In this document: piece after piece, positions 48,958 through 60,159 of the stretch
Numbering within the stretch: the first letter of the stretch is position 1
Layout: every line of letters begins with the position of its first letter
NCBI GenBank assembly: GCA_003550325.1
Contig: QKWP01000043.1
Span: 328,293 to 392,292, forward strand
Reading direction: 5' to 3'
DNA: 64,000 nt
From: Gigaspora rosea
Taxonomy: Eukaryota; Glomeromycota; Glomeromycetes; Diversisporales; Gigasporaceae
The notes under the pieces: generated by a model
What the model saw: the letters and a program-made list of their open reading frames with translations, nothing else
The model's database searches: none
What the model was told of the DNA's origin: nothing
Translations under genes and position numbers: made by a program

Positions 48958-51900
48958 ACTGATTACGAAAATGAAAATTTGTTTATACCTGGGCATGATG
49001 TGAATCAATTGCTGTTTTTCGCTTCACCGACCTCAAGAAAGATCCATTTACGCACTGAAATACCATACCACTTTTTCCAATGAGCTATGATTATCATTAA
49101 TTTTGTATTGTGATAATGCGGTCCATTATCAGAAAAAATACTAATCCACTTTGGTTTTATTTCGATTGTTTCTAGCACACCATGAAGCGAAGACGCTGTA
49201 AACCAGGTGTCTTGTTTACTATCGTTACTCCAATGATCAAATGCGTGAATATTAATTTTACCACTATCAGGATCCTTCATATACATTAAGACTGAATGGA
49301 GTGACCATCCGTGTTTGCCAAAAAATTCAGCCTTGGTTTCTCTAGATTTTTGGCACAAGATTTTCATCTTGTAGTTAACAATGATCAATGCACCATCTGA
49401 ATCAAGTTGTGCAAGGTTAGCACTTAGTTGAGCATTAAGGTATGTTTTCCGTGCATAATATAACACTGTATATATATGTGTATACAAATATGCATATATT
49501 ATAATATACAAGTCACTCGATATAGAGAAGACTATTAAAATCTCAATACAAAAATTGACTCAAGGTTAGTTTATATATAATTCTCTTGATATAGTGCATT
49601 TATACTAATAAAACACTCAATATAGTGAATTTTTAAAAAATTTTTATTAATGAAACTGATTATTTTACTATTTCAGGAGTGACTCGTATATACATAATTT
49701 TACTATACCTGAAGATTGATATTATTAATGTGTAACTTTAAAAGCTTTTCAACCTCTTCAAACACTTCATATCCAAGCTCATTACAACTTGAGCACATGC
49801 CACCAAGATTATCTTTATATATGTATCGGCCGCCTTGTAAGCGAGTCATAAATGATGTACGTTGCATTCCATTTGGATATCTCTCATGAAACTTTTCCCA
49901 TAAAGCTTTTTTATGATTCTGAAGGTATAAAATTGGTAAGCCAGTTGATGTTTCAGTTCTATAAGATGACATATTAACATTTTCTTTGTTAGAAAAAAAA
50001 ATTTCAAACTGATTTAGTTGTTCTTCCATTAGTTTTACACGATGGATAATGGGCTTTGAAAGAGGTGGCGCGCCATGACCGTAAGATTTTGCATGTTTGC
50101 GGGCTCCAGAGATCGTATGACGGCCAACCTTTTAATATCAGATAATTATTATTTTTTTTTATGTGTATTATTAATCTGGTAAAATAAACTTACACCTAAG
50201 TTAGTTTCTAATTCATCATAAGTAAAATCTTCAGCGATTATTGATAAAATTCGCCGTTTTCCATCCGAAGTTTTTTTATTATTATCTAAAGCGCGTAAAA
50301 AGGAATTCCAAAATGTGCGTGTTGTATTTGGCATATGAACAGGTATACTTGTTAAAAATCCCATTTCATAGAATTGTTTGAGTGTCGCAGAATCATGATT
50401 TGGTGGATTAGATTTTGTCCAAAATTGATACTAAAATTTAATATGTAATAAGTTTATTATGTAACTATGAAACATTAAATGTGAAAAAAGTTTTACTAAA
50501 TACTTTTGATTCTGCATATGACCAGGGTGTTATTTCATGCACACCAGCAGCGCGAAACATTGATTGCCACGCATTTAATTCTCGACTATCAAATTGATAA
50601 TCTTTTGGATATAATGAATTAAGCGTAGAATTCAGCTCAATAATGTTACTTTCTTGTGTTGACCAATTAATAAAAAGATCATGCCAGTTAATATTAGAAA
50701 GTGTTTTACGCTTTAAATGATAATCATAGAGTGTTTTTATAACAGAAAAATCATTCCATTGATTGGGTGTACAAGTAGGAATTCGGTGCTGTTTGATTAA
50801 TTGTTCAGTAACTGTATAACTAAGACCAAAAAGTTCAATACCGTTATATTTATTAATACTAAAATGTTCCCAAACATCATTCAGAGATGTTCCTTCTACT
50901 GCTTTTTTTAATTGCGAATCTTGATAAACTTCAACTTTACAAATATTATCTTCGATAGATGATACATATAATCCTTGCTTATTACCATACATGTGAATTA
51001 ATGACGACTGATAACCAGAACCACCTTTATTCCAATCTTCCTGAGAAGAAGACCCAATTCCAAACACAAAAATTTTAATTTGACCAAGGTTAAAAAAAAA
51101 AGGCAAAAAAGAAACATCAATTAACAATTGCGAAACAATTTCGTAATTTGTTCACCCAATAATAAGTGGTCCGAAGTAACGGGTTTTGGTATTGAAAATA
51201 CTTGTGTAGATTGAAGAAATAGCTGTACTAGGATCATGAGCTGGGTTTTTAGTACAAAACGTATCACTTTGACAAACATAACCAGGTAAGTCAGGATTAC
51301 CAGGATGACCGACTACTATCGTAATAATAAACTTACGATCGTTAAGAATAATTTGAGTTTTTTGTCCAACGCGAATTGGAAAATAAGATATATCTTGGTC
51401 AAAAGCTTTATTTGTTTTCCACCAATAACGTGAGTATGGTCCATAATGTAATGTTTCATCCAAAATGCCTAGTTCTAGTAAGGTAACTTGAGCTTGGCAT
51501 ACTCTTTTAGCCATTTGGTTATTGCGTTCCAGATTCCAAGACTATAATTAAAGTTACTATAACAATTATCCCCAATTTCTATAATAATTTACACGTGATT
51601 AGTGCCGATCATATCCGAATCGGCAATTAAAAAATATTTTAAAATTTAAAACTTAAATTATTTTCTCGATTTATAAAAATAGATAATTTTAACTTTGTAA
51701 AAATTTATATAAAAAAAAATAGTTACTGTATTTATAATAATTTTCATTTAAAAACAAAATATAAATCTAAAAGAATACTATATTAAAAAATTAAATAAAG
51801 TTTTATAAAAAAAATTTGTTAAAAATTTTATATAACTTTTTGCAGGCAAATTTGCCTGCACCTACCTAACAGACGAAGGTATAATAAACTATAATAATTA

Positions 51901-51959
51901 GATTATTTTTACAATATTGATAAAGCAATTTATTCGGTGAACTAATTGGCATAAAACTA

Positions 51960-53496
51960 TTAGGTTTTTTTACTAATCTGGAATATTTCATATTCTTCCA
52001 CTGAAAACCATGACCCTCCACTACTTTCAAATGTAGATGCCTTTCTTATTCGTTTTTCATATGATTTTTGTGCATTCCAACATTTTCTATTTTGATTAAA
52101 ACTATTGGACATAGCTAAATCAAAGCCAGCGCCAAACATTGGGCCATAACCACTATGACAAAAAAATGCCTCTTTTGGTTGTATAACACGACTTAAAATA
52201 GAATTTTGAATGGTACCATTTTTCAATGAAAAAATAAAGCTATAGTTACAATTCTTATAGTGATAGCTCATTCCATCTGGTTTATCCCAACCGATAGGAT
52301 TATAACCACCAAGAATTTCATCAGTACCTTCAACCTTCATAACTACAACAAGATGTGTTTGTTTATCACATAAATTCCAAAATGAATTTGCAGTAAAACC
52401 ATCGCTAGTTCCACGAAGAAGCAATTTAAACTCATATGGATTATTTATTAAGGAATATGTATTTACTTGTTTATCAACCCATGAAGCAATTTCTGCTGCA
52501 TGGGTTTCATTGATAACTGTTGAAAATGGTTCTGTATTTCTAATAGGCAATGTTGGTGTTAAAATTTTACGAGGTGGGAGAATTATTGATGATACTTGTC
52601 GATTTGGCGAAATAGACCTATTTTTTATATCTTTCCAAAGATTTTTTTCAAGGAGTTTTTTATATGGTCGTACATTATCGATAATACCATCACCAGATAT
52701 ATGAAAATAACGAATATGAGGCAAACAATTTTGTAAGGTAGTCTTTAAAGCTAAAAAATCCTCATGTGTCCAGTTTTTAGGATTGGATGGTAAACCAGGA
52801 TTTTGTTCAATTCCCCATTCAATAACACGATTCCAAATTTTCACTTCTTCCATTTGTAAATCATCTCGACTAATAAGTGAGACCAGTGCATGTTCTTGAA
52901 GTGAGAAGAAGTCTTCCGAATCAAAAATCTTATCAGGGTATTTTGCCACAATATCATTACACCATTTTTGTAATTCTTGAAGCTTATAATTCTGAAAACT
53001 TATTTGATGAATACGAGTAAAATGTAAACGAAGCCAATGAGCTTCTGTTTCAATTAAATAAATTTCAAGTTGCTTAGCTAATTCATCGAAAAGGAATTCA
53101 TAAGCAATGAGCATAAGCTCAAAAATAAAAGATGCCTTATGATTTTCAAGTAAGACTATCCCTCCATAGATATATCTTTGTATAAAATGAATTTATATTT
53201 TAAATTTCTTGCAACGCTATATAAATGGTAATATAAATAACTTACTTGATAAGAATTTCAAATTGTTGTATAGAAACATTTTTCAAATCAAGTGTTTTAA
53301 TATTATTCTTGTCTTTATTAATATTTTCCAATTCATTACGAAAGTATAAAGATCTGTATCTTAAAATTGCTGAATGTGCTTGGAATTTTTTAACATTTGG
53401 AGATTCACCAACTTTAATGATTATGTTAAAATCTTCTTTATCATCAAGAAGTTCAAGATAATTATTTGAAAGTTTTTCAAATAATTTTACTGTCAT
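51960..53496 (-). CDS. BTB-BACK-TLDc domain protein, intact gene 5
   Basis: Exons 53496-53246 and 53175-51960 join across a 70-nt intron to 488 residues, exactly as in gene 2. Domain order is BTB (1-100), BACK (105-235) and TLDc (300-488), with GGYNPIGW and FSVEEYEIFQI intact. By my count it differs from gene 2 at about 9 of the first 423 residues but at 16 of the last 65, with the tail reading GAGFDLAMSNSFNQNRKCW where gene 2 has GAGCDLKMSNGFNLDKNCW. The tail resembles pseudogene copy 4, which suggests patchy gene conversion or selection for change. Cellular role is unknown beyond what the domains imply (adaptor with possible CUL3 contact; TLDc). It shares with gene 2 the upstream MITE and GTAACGT motif. 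Confidence 0.92.
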
Positions 53497-53559
53497 TTTA
53501 AATGAGTGTAAACCTTAATTGTCGTTATTTAATTAAATATAAACGCTAAATAGCATTGT

Positions 53560-53874
53560 ACTTATTTGTGCGGGTAATACAAACCAAAAAAGGAAACCCG
53601 ATTTTGTAAATAAACTAAGTGGATGAGGTAGAAATTTAGGGCTAGAGTTTTAATGTTAGAGGCTATGGGGTTAGATTAATGCTTACTAATGTAAAATTTC
53701 ATTCCAGTCATTTTTAATTAGTGCACCAAGATCGATTTAAACATTAGTTTTTTGCATATTTTCGTTTTTCTTCTTTTATGCGTGTTCGGATTCTTTGTCG
53801 GGCTGATCCGAAATTTGCACTCTCACGATTGGCTATTTCCTCTTCAAGAGTTTGTATTACCCGCGTAATTAAGT
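53560..53874. mobile_element. MITE in the 5' region of gene 5
   Basis: Counterpart of 16360-16674 with the same inverted ends around GCGGGTAATACAAAC. It was present before the D1/D2 duplication. Confidence 0.85.
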
Positions 53875-53884
53875 GGATGCAAAT

Positions 53885-53912
53885 TTTGTAACGTTTGACA
53901 CTGTAACGTAGA
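53885..53912 (-). promoter_or_regulatory. GTAACGT direct repeat upstream of gene 5
   Basis: GTAACGT-N8-GTAACGT arrangement as before the other array members, about 400 bp from the start. Confidence 0.45.
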
Positions 53913-54388
53913 AGTGTTATTGAGGCAAGCCCTTTTTTCACTGTTGGACAAAAAATTTTTAAAGTCATGCTTATGGCATTTTCTCTCAATGAATTCTATA
54001 AAGAATCTGATTGTCCGGTTTGATCGGACAGACCAATCAGATTCATTGTTGAGTCCTTGAGTGAAGTGTTTGAGAATGTCCTTAATCATTACTGAATTTA
54101 ATAATGCGCGTTATTTACAAACGGTTATCCTGCATAAAATTATTAAATTCGTATGCTCGTAACGATAAAAGCTATCTGAATTGTAAAGAAATTTTAAAAT
54201 GGGGTGTGATAATGGAAAATGGGATAGACGTATTGTTTATTATAGCTCGGAAGGCCAAAAATTATTTTCTGGGGCTTAATCTTAGTTAAATTTTACAAAC
54301 ACGCCGCCGTAATGATTTCGATTTAAACCTTTGACATAGCTAAATCACAACCAACACCAAATATTATTTCATAATAACTGAAACTATA

Positions 54389-54889
54389 AGTATATGTTAT
54401 TGTCCACGAAGTGGGCAATAACCAAAAATCAATCCCAGATCAGATGATCGGATAATGACGGAAGGGCACTGGCTGCTTCGCAGCCAGTGTGCCATTCCGT
54501 CATTATTAGATCATCTGATCTGGGATTGATTTTGGTTATGTCCATTTCGCGGATATTAACTGATTTATTCCCAGGTTCTTATTATACTTCTATACTATTT
54601 CTTCAAACTAAAGTTGCGTATTTCATAAAGTTTAGCTTACTATAAATCACAAATCATTTTTCGTTTTTTTTTTCCTTTCTTTTCTCTCTCTCTCTTTTCT
54701 TTTTATTTTTCTTTTTTTTTTTAGCTAGCGACTTTTACTCTTTTTTGTAACTAATAGTTTAAAAAACTCGTATATCATAAAAAAAGTAAAAAAAGATATA
54801 TAATCAAAAAAGAATTATGAAAATTCCGGATCAGCCCGAATCTGAAATCTGGGCAATAATCGAGAAGAAATAGTATAGAAGTATAAATA
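54389..54889. mobile_element. Hairpin-bearing insertion, right end lost in gap
   Basis: Absent from the D1 counterpart (17480). Contains a strong hairpin at 54424-54540 (arms AATCAATCCCAGATCAGATG and complement, apex GCTGCTTCGCAGC) and a second inverted pair (TATACTTCTATACTATTTC near 54585 and its complement near 54870). The right boundary coincides with the N run. Confidence 0.65.
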
Positions 54890-54908
54890 NNNNNNNNNNN
54901 NNNNNNNN
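54890..54908. other. Assembly gap, 19 N, flanked by duplicated sequence
   Basis: The 142 bp at 54247-54388 recur at 54909-55050 immediately after the N run, so the join is suspect. Confidence 0.95.
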
Positions 54909-54984
54909 TCGGAAGGCCAAAAATTATTTTCTGGGGCTTAATCTTAGTTAAATTTTACAAACACGCCGCCGTAATGATTTCGAT

Positions 54985-56690
54985 TTAAACCTTTGACATA
55001 GCTAAATCACAACCAACATCAAATATTATTTCATAATAACTGGAACTATAAATTGCATTTCCTGGTTGTATTACACGACTTAAAATAGAATTTTGAATGA
55101 TACCATTTTTCAATGAAAAAATAAAGACATCATTGCAACTTCTATAACCAAAACTAATTGATTTATCACAACTGATAGGATTATAACCACCAAGAATTTC
55201 ATCAGTATCTTTAACCTTCATAACTACAACAAATTGCGTTTGCTTAAACATAAATTTCAAAATGAATCTTTGGTGAAACCATCCCCAAGAATTTCATCAG
55301 TATCTTTAACCTTCATAACTACAACAAGTTGCGTTTGCTTAAAACATAAATTCCAAAATGAATCTTTGGTAAAACCATCTCTAGTTCTACGAAGAAGTAA
55401 TTTAAATCATATAGATTATTTGTTAGGGAATATGTATTTTCTTTTTTATCAATCCATGAAGCAATTTCTGCTGCATGTGCTTCATTGATAACTGTATTTA
55501 CGAGGTGGAGAATTATTGATGATACTTGTCGATTTTGTGACATAAACTTTCTTGCTATACCATCCCAAAGATCATTTTCTAAGACTTGTTTATATTGTTG
55601 TACATTATCGATAATGTCATCACTGGACATTTGAAAATAACGAATATGAGGAAACAATTTGTAAAGTAGTCTTTAAAGTTAAAAAATTCTCATGAGACCA
55701 ATTTTTAAGATTGGATGATAGACCAGGGTTTTGAGAAATTCCTCATTTATAGCATGGTTCCAAAGTTTTACTTCTTCCATTTGTAAATCATCTTGACTAA
55801 TAAGTGAGACCAACGGATTTTCTTGAAGCGAACCAAAAATCTAATCAGGATACTTTATCACAATATCATTACTCCATTTTTGCAACTAATTATTCTGCGG
55901 AATAACGCCCACCTGCGCGTTAGCTAATTGACCTGCGCGTCATTTCGAGTAAGGCCATGTGCACTATTTCGAAATAATGGTTGACTTTTTGAATAGTACC
56001 CCCTTAATTATGACAAGATTAAAAATGCTCCGGAACTAGATAGAACTAAGTAAACCTACTTGCTTCAATGTGAGGAACAATTTTGTTAGGCTCGGAAGTA
56101 AGCTTACTTAGTACCGAATCTAGTTCCTGTGTGTACATTTTGGTTTCTTTACTTTTTATGTAGGGTATATTGGAATGTGCGTTAATTCGGAACGCCCATG
56201 AGCGCTAATTAGAGATAGAATATGCTATTTTAGGGGTTTTGATTTTACTCCGCAGCTATACGGTACGTATAATATAAACGAAGTCAATGACTTCCGTTTC
56301 AATTTCAATATGTTTAACCAATTCATCAAAAAGGAATTCATAAGTAATGAACATAAGTTTAAAAATAGATGCTGTATTATGGTTTTAAAGTAAGAATGTT
56401 CCTCCGTAGATATATCTTTGTATAAAATTAATTTATATTTTAGATTTATTGCAACGTGATATAAATTGTAATATAAAATAACTTAATAATAATCTGTATA
56501 GAAACATTTTTTAATTCAAGTGTTTTAATGTTATTCTTGTCTTTACTAATGGTCGGCAATTTCAAATTGCTGAATGTGCTTGGAATATTTTAGTATTTGG
56601 AAATTCACCACTTTAATGATTATGTTAAAATCTTTTCATCAAGAAGTTCAAGATAATTGTTTGAAAGTTTTTCAAAGAACTTTTTATACA
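54985..56690 (-). pseudogene. BTB-BACK-TLDc paralogue, copy 6, 3'-truncated
   Basis: Exon 2 starts at about 56415; the exon 1 remnant lies at about 56690-56480 with large internal losses. Exon 2 carries many shifts, a 40-bp internal duplication (55190-55229 repeated near 55285-55325), and an insertion of about 375 bp at 55889-56263. The TLDc end is missing at the same point as in copy 3, showing the truncation pre-dates the D1/D2 duplication. Confidence 0.82.
55889..56263. mobile_element. Insertion in BACK region of copy 6
   Basis: Foreign, GC-richer insert whose ends (TTCTGCGGAATAA and TTTACTCCGCAGCT) are weakly inverted. It contains an internal hairpin (GGAACTAGATAG... CTAGTTCC) at 56030-56130. 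Confidence 0.6.
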
Positions 56691-56917
56691 TATAAAATTT
56701 TAATTATCGTTATTGATTAACATTAAATACTGAAATAACGACCAAAATTTCTAGAATTTATCGATATTAAATGTAATTTGACTAAAATTTTCGTTCACCA
56801 TCTTAGATAAACCATAATCCTTTTCCTACTGATCCTTATCAAATTCTTGTAATTTGATTGGTGAGGTGCCATGTGATTATTAAATGACAATGTCATTTTC
56901 CAACCCTGGTCCCGAGT

Positions 56918-57027
56918 ACCGGTTCATGTCTTATGTAAATCATCCTTTCCTTTATTGATTCAATAGTTTATCGAATAAACTATTGAATCAATAAAGGTAA
57001 AGGGTGATTACATAAATATGAACCGGT
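56918..57027. mobile_element. 110-bp hairpin MITE upstream of the gluconokinase gene
   Basis: The arms ACCGGTTCAT...TCAATAGTTTA and the complement meet at a TCGA loop. It ends about 420 bp before the kinase start. Confidence 0.85.
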
Positions 57028-57444
57028 ATTGAAAGGTGAATTTCAAGGCAAAGACCCACATAGATATAATTCAAATTTTAGAAATGATTGTTAAGTTCTA
57101 CTACGATAAAAAAAGATAAAAACCGCAGAAATATATTTGCAAAAAAACTGGTAAAAAGCCTACCGGGACTTTGCATTTAAATGCATGACTTTGGTCATAA
57201 TAAGTGTTTGGCAATGTTTCACGATATTTTTATCTGGTTAGCCATACAGATAGTTTGATCTATATAGCTGAACGCAACGGATATTATTTAACTTATTAAC
57301 GTTCATCACATCAAAATCCAAATTAATATATTTCTGCATGATCATTATTATTAATGTAAAATTAACAAGAAAGAATACTTGCTTAAATTCTTTTGTAGAC
57401 GTTTCATTATATACATACAAACGCATTAATTTTATTTTAAAAAA

Positions 57445-58053
57445 ATGTCGAAAGTTCAAGCTAAAATGTTTGTTCTTATGGTAAAATTTACAACTTAAAA
57501 CTTACTGTAATATTAAATTGAATATTAATTATAACTTATAAAGGGCCCATGCGGATGCGGAAAATCATTTCTTGGAAAATTAATCTCTCAAGAGCTGAAA
57601 ATTACTTTTATTGAAGGTGACGAACTACACTCGGAATCAAATATTAATAAAATGAAATCAAAAATTCCACTTGAAGATTCGGATCGTTATCCATGGCTAC
57701 AAGCCATTATAGATAAAGCTACGAAGTTAGCAAATGAAAAAAATTCGCCATGCATTTTAATATCATGTTCAGCATTAAAATTCAGTTATCGGAATTTTTT
57801 GAGAAAGAATTTAATTGAGCAAAATATTATTGTTTGGTTCATTTATTTAAAAGTTGACAAACAAATTTTAAAAGAAAGAATGCAAAAACGAGATAATCAT
57901 TTTATGGTCGTTGATATGTTGGAGTCACAGTTTAAAGATTTAGAGGAACCAAATAATGAGGAGAATACAGTTATCATAGAAGCAGATAATAATACAGATC
58001 TGGTAAAGAAAGTTATCGTTGAGAATATGAAGGTATCTTCTGCAATATACTAG
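57445..58053 (+). CDS. Gluconokinase (D-gluconate kinase)
   Basis: Exon 1 (57445-57480, 12 codons, MSKVQAKMFVLM) and exon 2 (57544-58053) join across a 63-nt intron (GTAAAA...AAAG) to 181 residues, the usual length for the GntK family. Splicing completes the beta-strand and Walker A motif FVLMGPCGCGKS (residues 9-20). Family hallmarks follow: GDELHSESNINKM (37-49), IPLEDSDRYPWL (53-64), CSALK...YR (87-95) and a downstream HF near the LID region. The enzyme phosphorylates gluconate with ATP to 6-phosphogluconate, an entry to the pentose phosphate pathway, in the cytosol. No targeting sequence. The second exon alone lacks the P-loop strand, so the ATG at 57445 is preferred over the later one at 57652. 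All reading is intact. It is unrelated to the neighbouring array and probably marks its edge. Confidence 0.92.
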
Positions 58054-58966
58054 TTAGTAAAAATGATATCAAAGTTTTTTTTTTTATTTTTTGAAATTAT
58101 TAAAGCTTAATGTTTCTGGGACCGGATTTTTCTTTACGAGCCATAAATCAAACTTATGGTACTAATGAAAGTTTATATATACTATATATATATATAATGC
58201 AATCAACTGGTGGTTATATTTCTACTGAACCTTATAACTTAGAGATAGCCATAAACCATGTTAATGTTTTTTTATAAATTATAAGTTCTTCTAATCAATA
58301 TTTTCTATGAAAATATGGTTTAAATTTAGTTTATAATTGGAAAATATAGTACATTGAATTCATAGTGCTTATTGTTCATTTAACGATTTCTAATAGATGT
58401 ATTTTTTTTATCAATTTACCAGCTTTTTTAAAATTTTTATATTATGAACAATATTTTATTTTATTATTATAGTTCTACATATATATATATTATTTTATAT
58501 TATTTAGCCTAAACTACAAGGCAAATTTATATAGTTAAATAATTTAAATTTTAACTAAATTTTGTTTATTTCCTGCAAGAAACTTTTTTTTTTTTTTGCT
58601 AAAACAAGTCTATTTTTTAAATAATATTTTTAGATAGAATTTTTTACATAGCTAAAATCTTTGCTAAGTTACCGTAGTGCGCTGCCTTTAGTACTTAAGT
58701 CTTATAAAAAAAATGCAGATTATATATGGCAATATATTCTATGGGTATTTAATCAAGAGCGAGTATTATGCTTGGGTCTAATATCCTAAACAAAAAAATA
58801 TATTATAATAATACTATTCAATTTGTAAATTATTAAGCAACGCCTTGTAATAGTTTATTGTTTCTTCGACATGAGCATGCTTTAGTTCCACAATTGGTTT
58901 TTTTGACAATTACAGCGACCGAGATTATTTTTTTTGAGCTGCAGCTTCCGTGTGATTCTTTGCTTG
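58054..58966. other. AT-rich non-coding region
   Basis: No gene, repeat family or RNA is recognised. It includes homopolymer runs and a TATATA tract near 58185. Confidence 0.5.
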
Positions 58967-59319
58967 ATCCCTATAAAAAAATTTCAAAAAACATATACCG
59001 ATTTTCTCCAGATCATCGTTCCGGAAAATGCTCATTTTTCGGAACAAAACATTCACAAATCCCTGGTCATTCTCATAGAACCATGATAAATTCAGGGTAA
59101 AAATCAAATCCGGGTAAGATTCGGCTTCTAATTATAATGAAGTACAAAAGATTAAAAGCCGAACCTTGATTTTTACCAGGAATTTATCATGGTTCTATGG
59201 GAATGACCAGGAATTTGTGTATGGTTTGTTCCAAAAAATGAGCATTTTCCGGAACGATAGTGGTATGATAATCTGAAGAAAATCGGGATACGTTGTTTGA
59301 AAATTTTTTATAGGGGATT
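58967..59319. mobile_element. Foldback element, arms about 165 bp
   Basis: The left arm (CCCTATAAAAAAATTTC... CGTTCCGGAAAATGCTCATT... AACCATGATAAATTC) is mirrored by the right arm ending AATTTTTTATAGGG. The centre is near 59145. Confidence 0.85.
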
Positions 59320-59349
59320 CGAAAAAAGACTCATTGTATCTAAGATTTT

Positions 59350-59490
59350 GGTTTCGGCGACAGCCGTTTCATCGACGATCTACCTTTAGCCAACGTTAAC
59401 TATAAAGTAGGCCAACCCTAACCCTAAATCGGACCAAATTTGTCGACGAAATATCTGTCAGCGAAATGGTTGTCGGCGAAATTCATTTAA
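59350..59490. repeat. Palindromic MITE of TTTCGGCGACA-type words
   Basis: Related in style to 3801-4078: GTTTCGGCGACAGCCGTTTC and near-complements at 59455-59490 flank a centre with CCAACCCTAACCCTAA. Confidence 0.65.
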
Positions 59491-59788
59491 TTAATTTGAA
59501 GTATTAAGAACCTAATGCTTTAAAGATGCATTATATGGTAAGTTAGGGCTTTTTTAATATACTTAGAAGACACTCATCGTAACGATTTCTATCCATTAAA
59601 CAATGACTATTCTTTCTCTTGTTAACATAAGTTTCTAAGATTCGTTCAAAGAATTCTTTTGCAAGAAAACTATAACTACACAATTCTATATTATCAACGA
59701 TGAAAAAGGAGTAAGATAAAAATTTAATAAAATTTCTTATTTATTCATCATTTTTTTATTAAATAGTGAGTTAAATAGTATGTAATAT

Positions 59789-60151
59789 TAGAGGTCTGAC
59801 TCAATGAATAATATATTCGAATATTCACTGAATATTCGAATTTTCGAATATATAATTTTTTCACTGAATGAATATTCAAATATTTAAAATTTCACTAAAT
59901 ATATTCACTGAATATTCATTGAATATATATATATATAATTTTATAATTTTACTTTATTTTTTAATAATTTATTTGCAATCTTATTGGCTAATTTAAGTGA
60001 TATAGTTATATAATTTTTTAAAATTGAAATATATTTAATATTCAATGAATATTTATTGAATATTCGAATATTCATTTAAAATTTTTGAATGAATATTGAA
60101 TACTAAAAAATTGAACAAATGAATGTTCTTTTTAAACGAGTCAGACCTCTA
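59789..60151. mobile_element. hAT-like MITE, TAGAGGTCTGACTC ends
   Basis: The ends TAGAGGTCTGACTC and GAGTCAGACCTCTA are perfect inverted repeats. The interior is made of GAATATTC and TTCGAATA words. No clear target duplication, so the superfamily call is by end similarity only. Confidence 0.7.
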
Positions 60152-60159
60152 CAAATGAT

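Larger units (their letters stand above)
46924..51514 (-). pseudogene. Multi-exon DDE transposase with few disabling changes
   Basis: Exons I can place: 51514-about 50490 (MAKRVCQAQVTLLELGILDE; one in-frame TGA at 51152, Trp expected), 50433-50190, 50130-49706, about 49450-48989, 48667-about 48535, about 48450-48240 and about 47260-46924. The catalytic region is in the fourth: VNYKMKILCQ (Asp expected where Asn is seen), then WFTASSLHGVL, SDNGPHYHN (second acid), then FLEVGEAK (third acid). A single extra A in GCGAAAAAC shifts the frame just before DSHHAQ, which splices to LTHAIKRWVKMG. The C-terminus includes NWHEWTWPDEGEDAECIF and NLLENMFHAGTAG. With one nonsense codon, one +1 shift and a D-to-N change it is probably inactive but young. 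No homologous domain name is certain. Confidence 0.78.
46594..51626 (-). mobile_element. TTAA-flanked DDE transposon of unassigned superfamily
   Basis: Inserted at TTAA (46590-46593 and 51627-51630); D1 has the empty site TTTATTTAAACAATA at 14452. The ends TTGATAATCCAGTTATAATC and the complement of TTGCCGATTCGGATATGATC match at about 20 of 29 positions, closing with ACTAAT. It carries one long multi-exon transposase gene on the minus strand. TTAA targeting is known for piggyBac, Kolobok and Sola3 types, but the protein does not look like piggyBac to me, so I leave the superfamily open. Confidence 0.82.
45928..51884. mobile_element. TTATCCCTT-ended element (D2 copy) split by a 5-kb transposon
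   Basis: Same family as 13276-14680. It lacks the D1 insertion at 13721-14243 but is interrupted by the TTAA-flanked element 46594-51626. Its right end at 51840-51884 includes the palindrome GCAGGCAAATTTGCCTGC. Confidence 0.75.
40684..55230 (+). repeat. Segmental duplication copy D2
   Basis: Collinear with D1 (8104-17640). Insertions found only here: tRNA-headed retroposon 41775-43197, hAT-type element 43528-44647, TA-flanked MITE 45312-45515, TTAA transposon 46594-51626 and hairpin element from 54389. D1 sequence provides empty sites for most of them. Confidence 0.9.

Noticed and set aside
57238..57459. Minus-strand open frame overlapping the gluconokinase start
   Set aside because: AT-rich chance frame with no recognisable domain. 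The plus-strand splice model explains the region.
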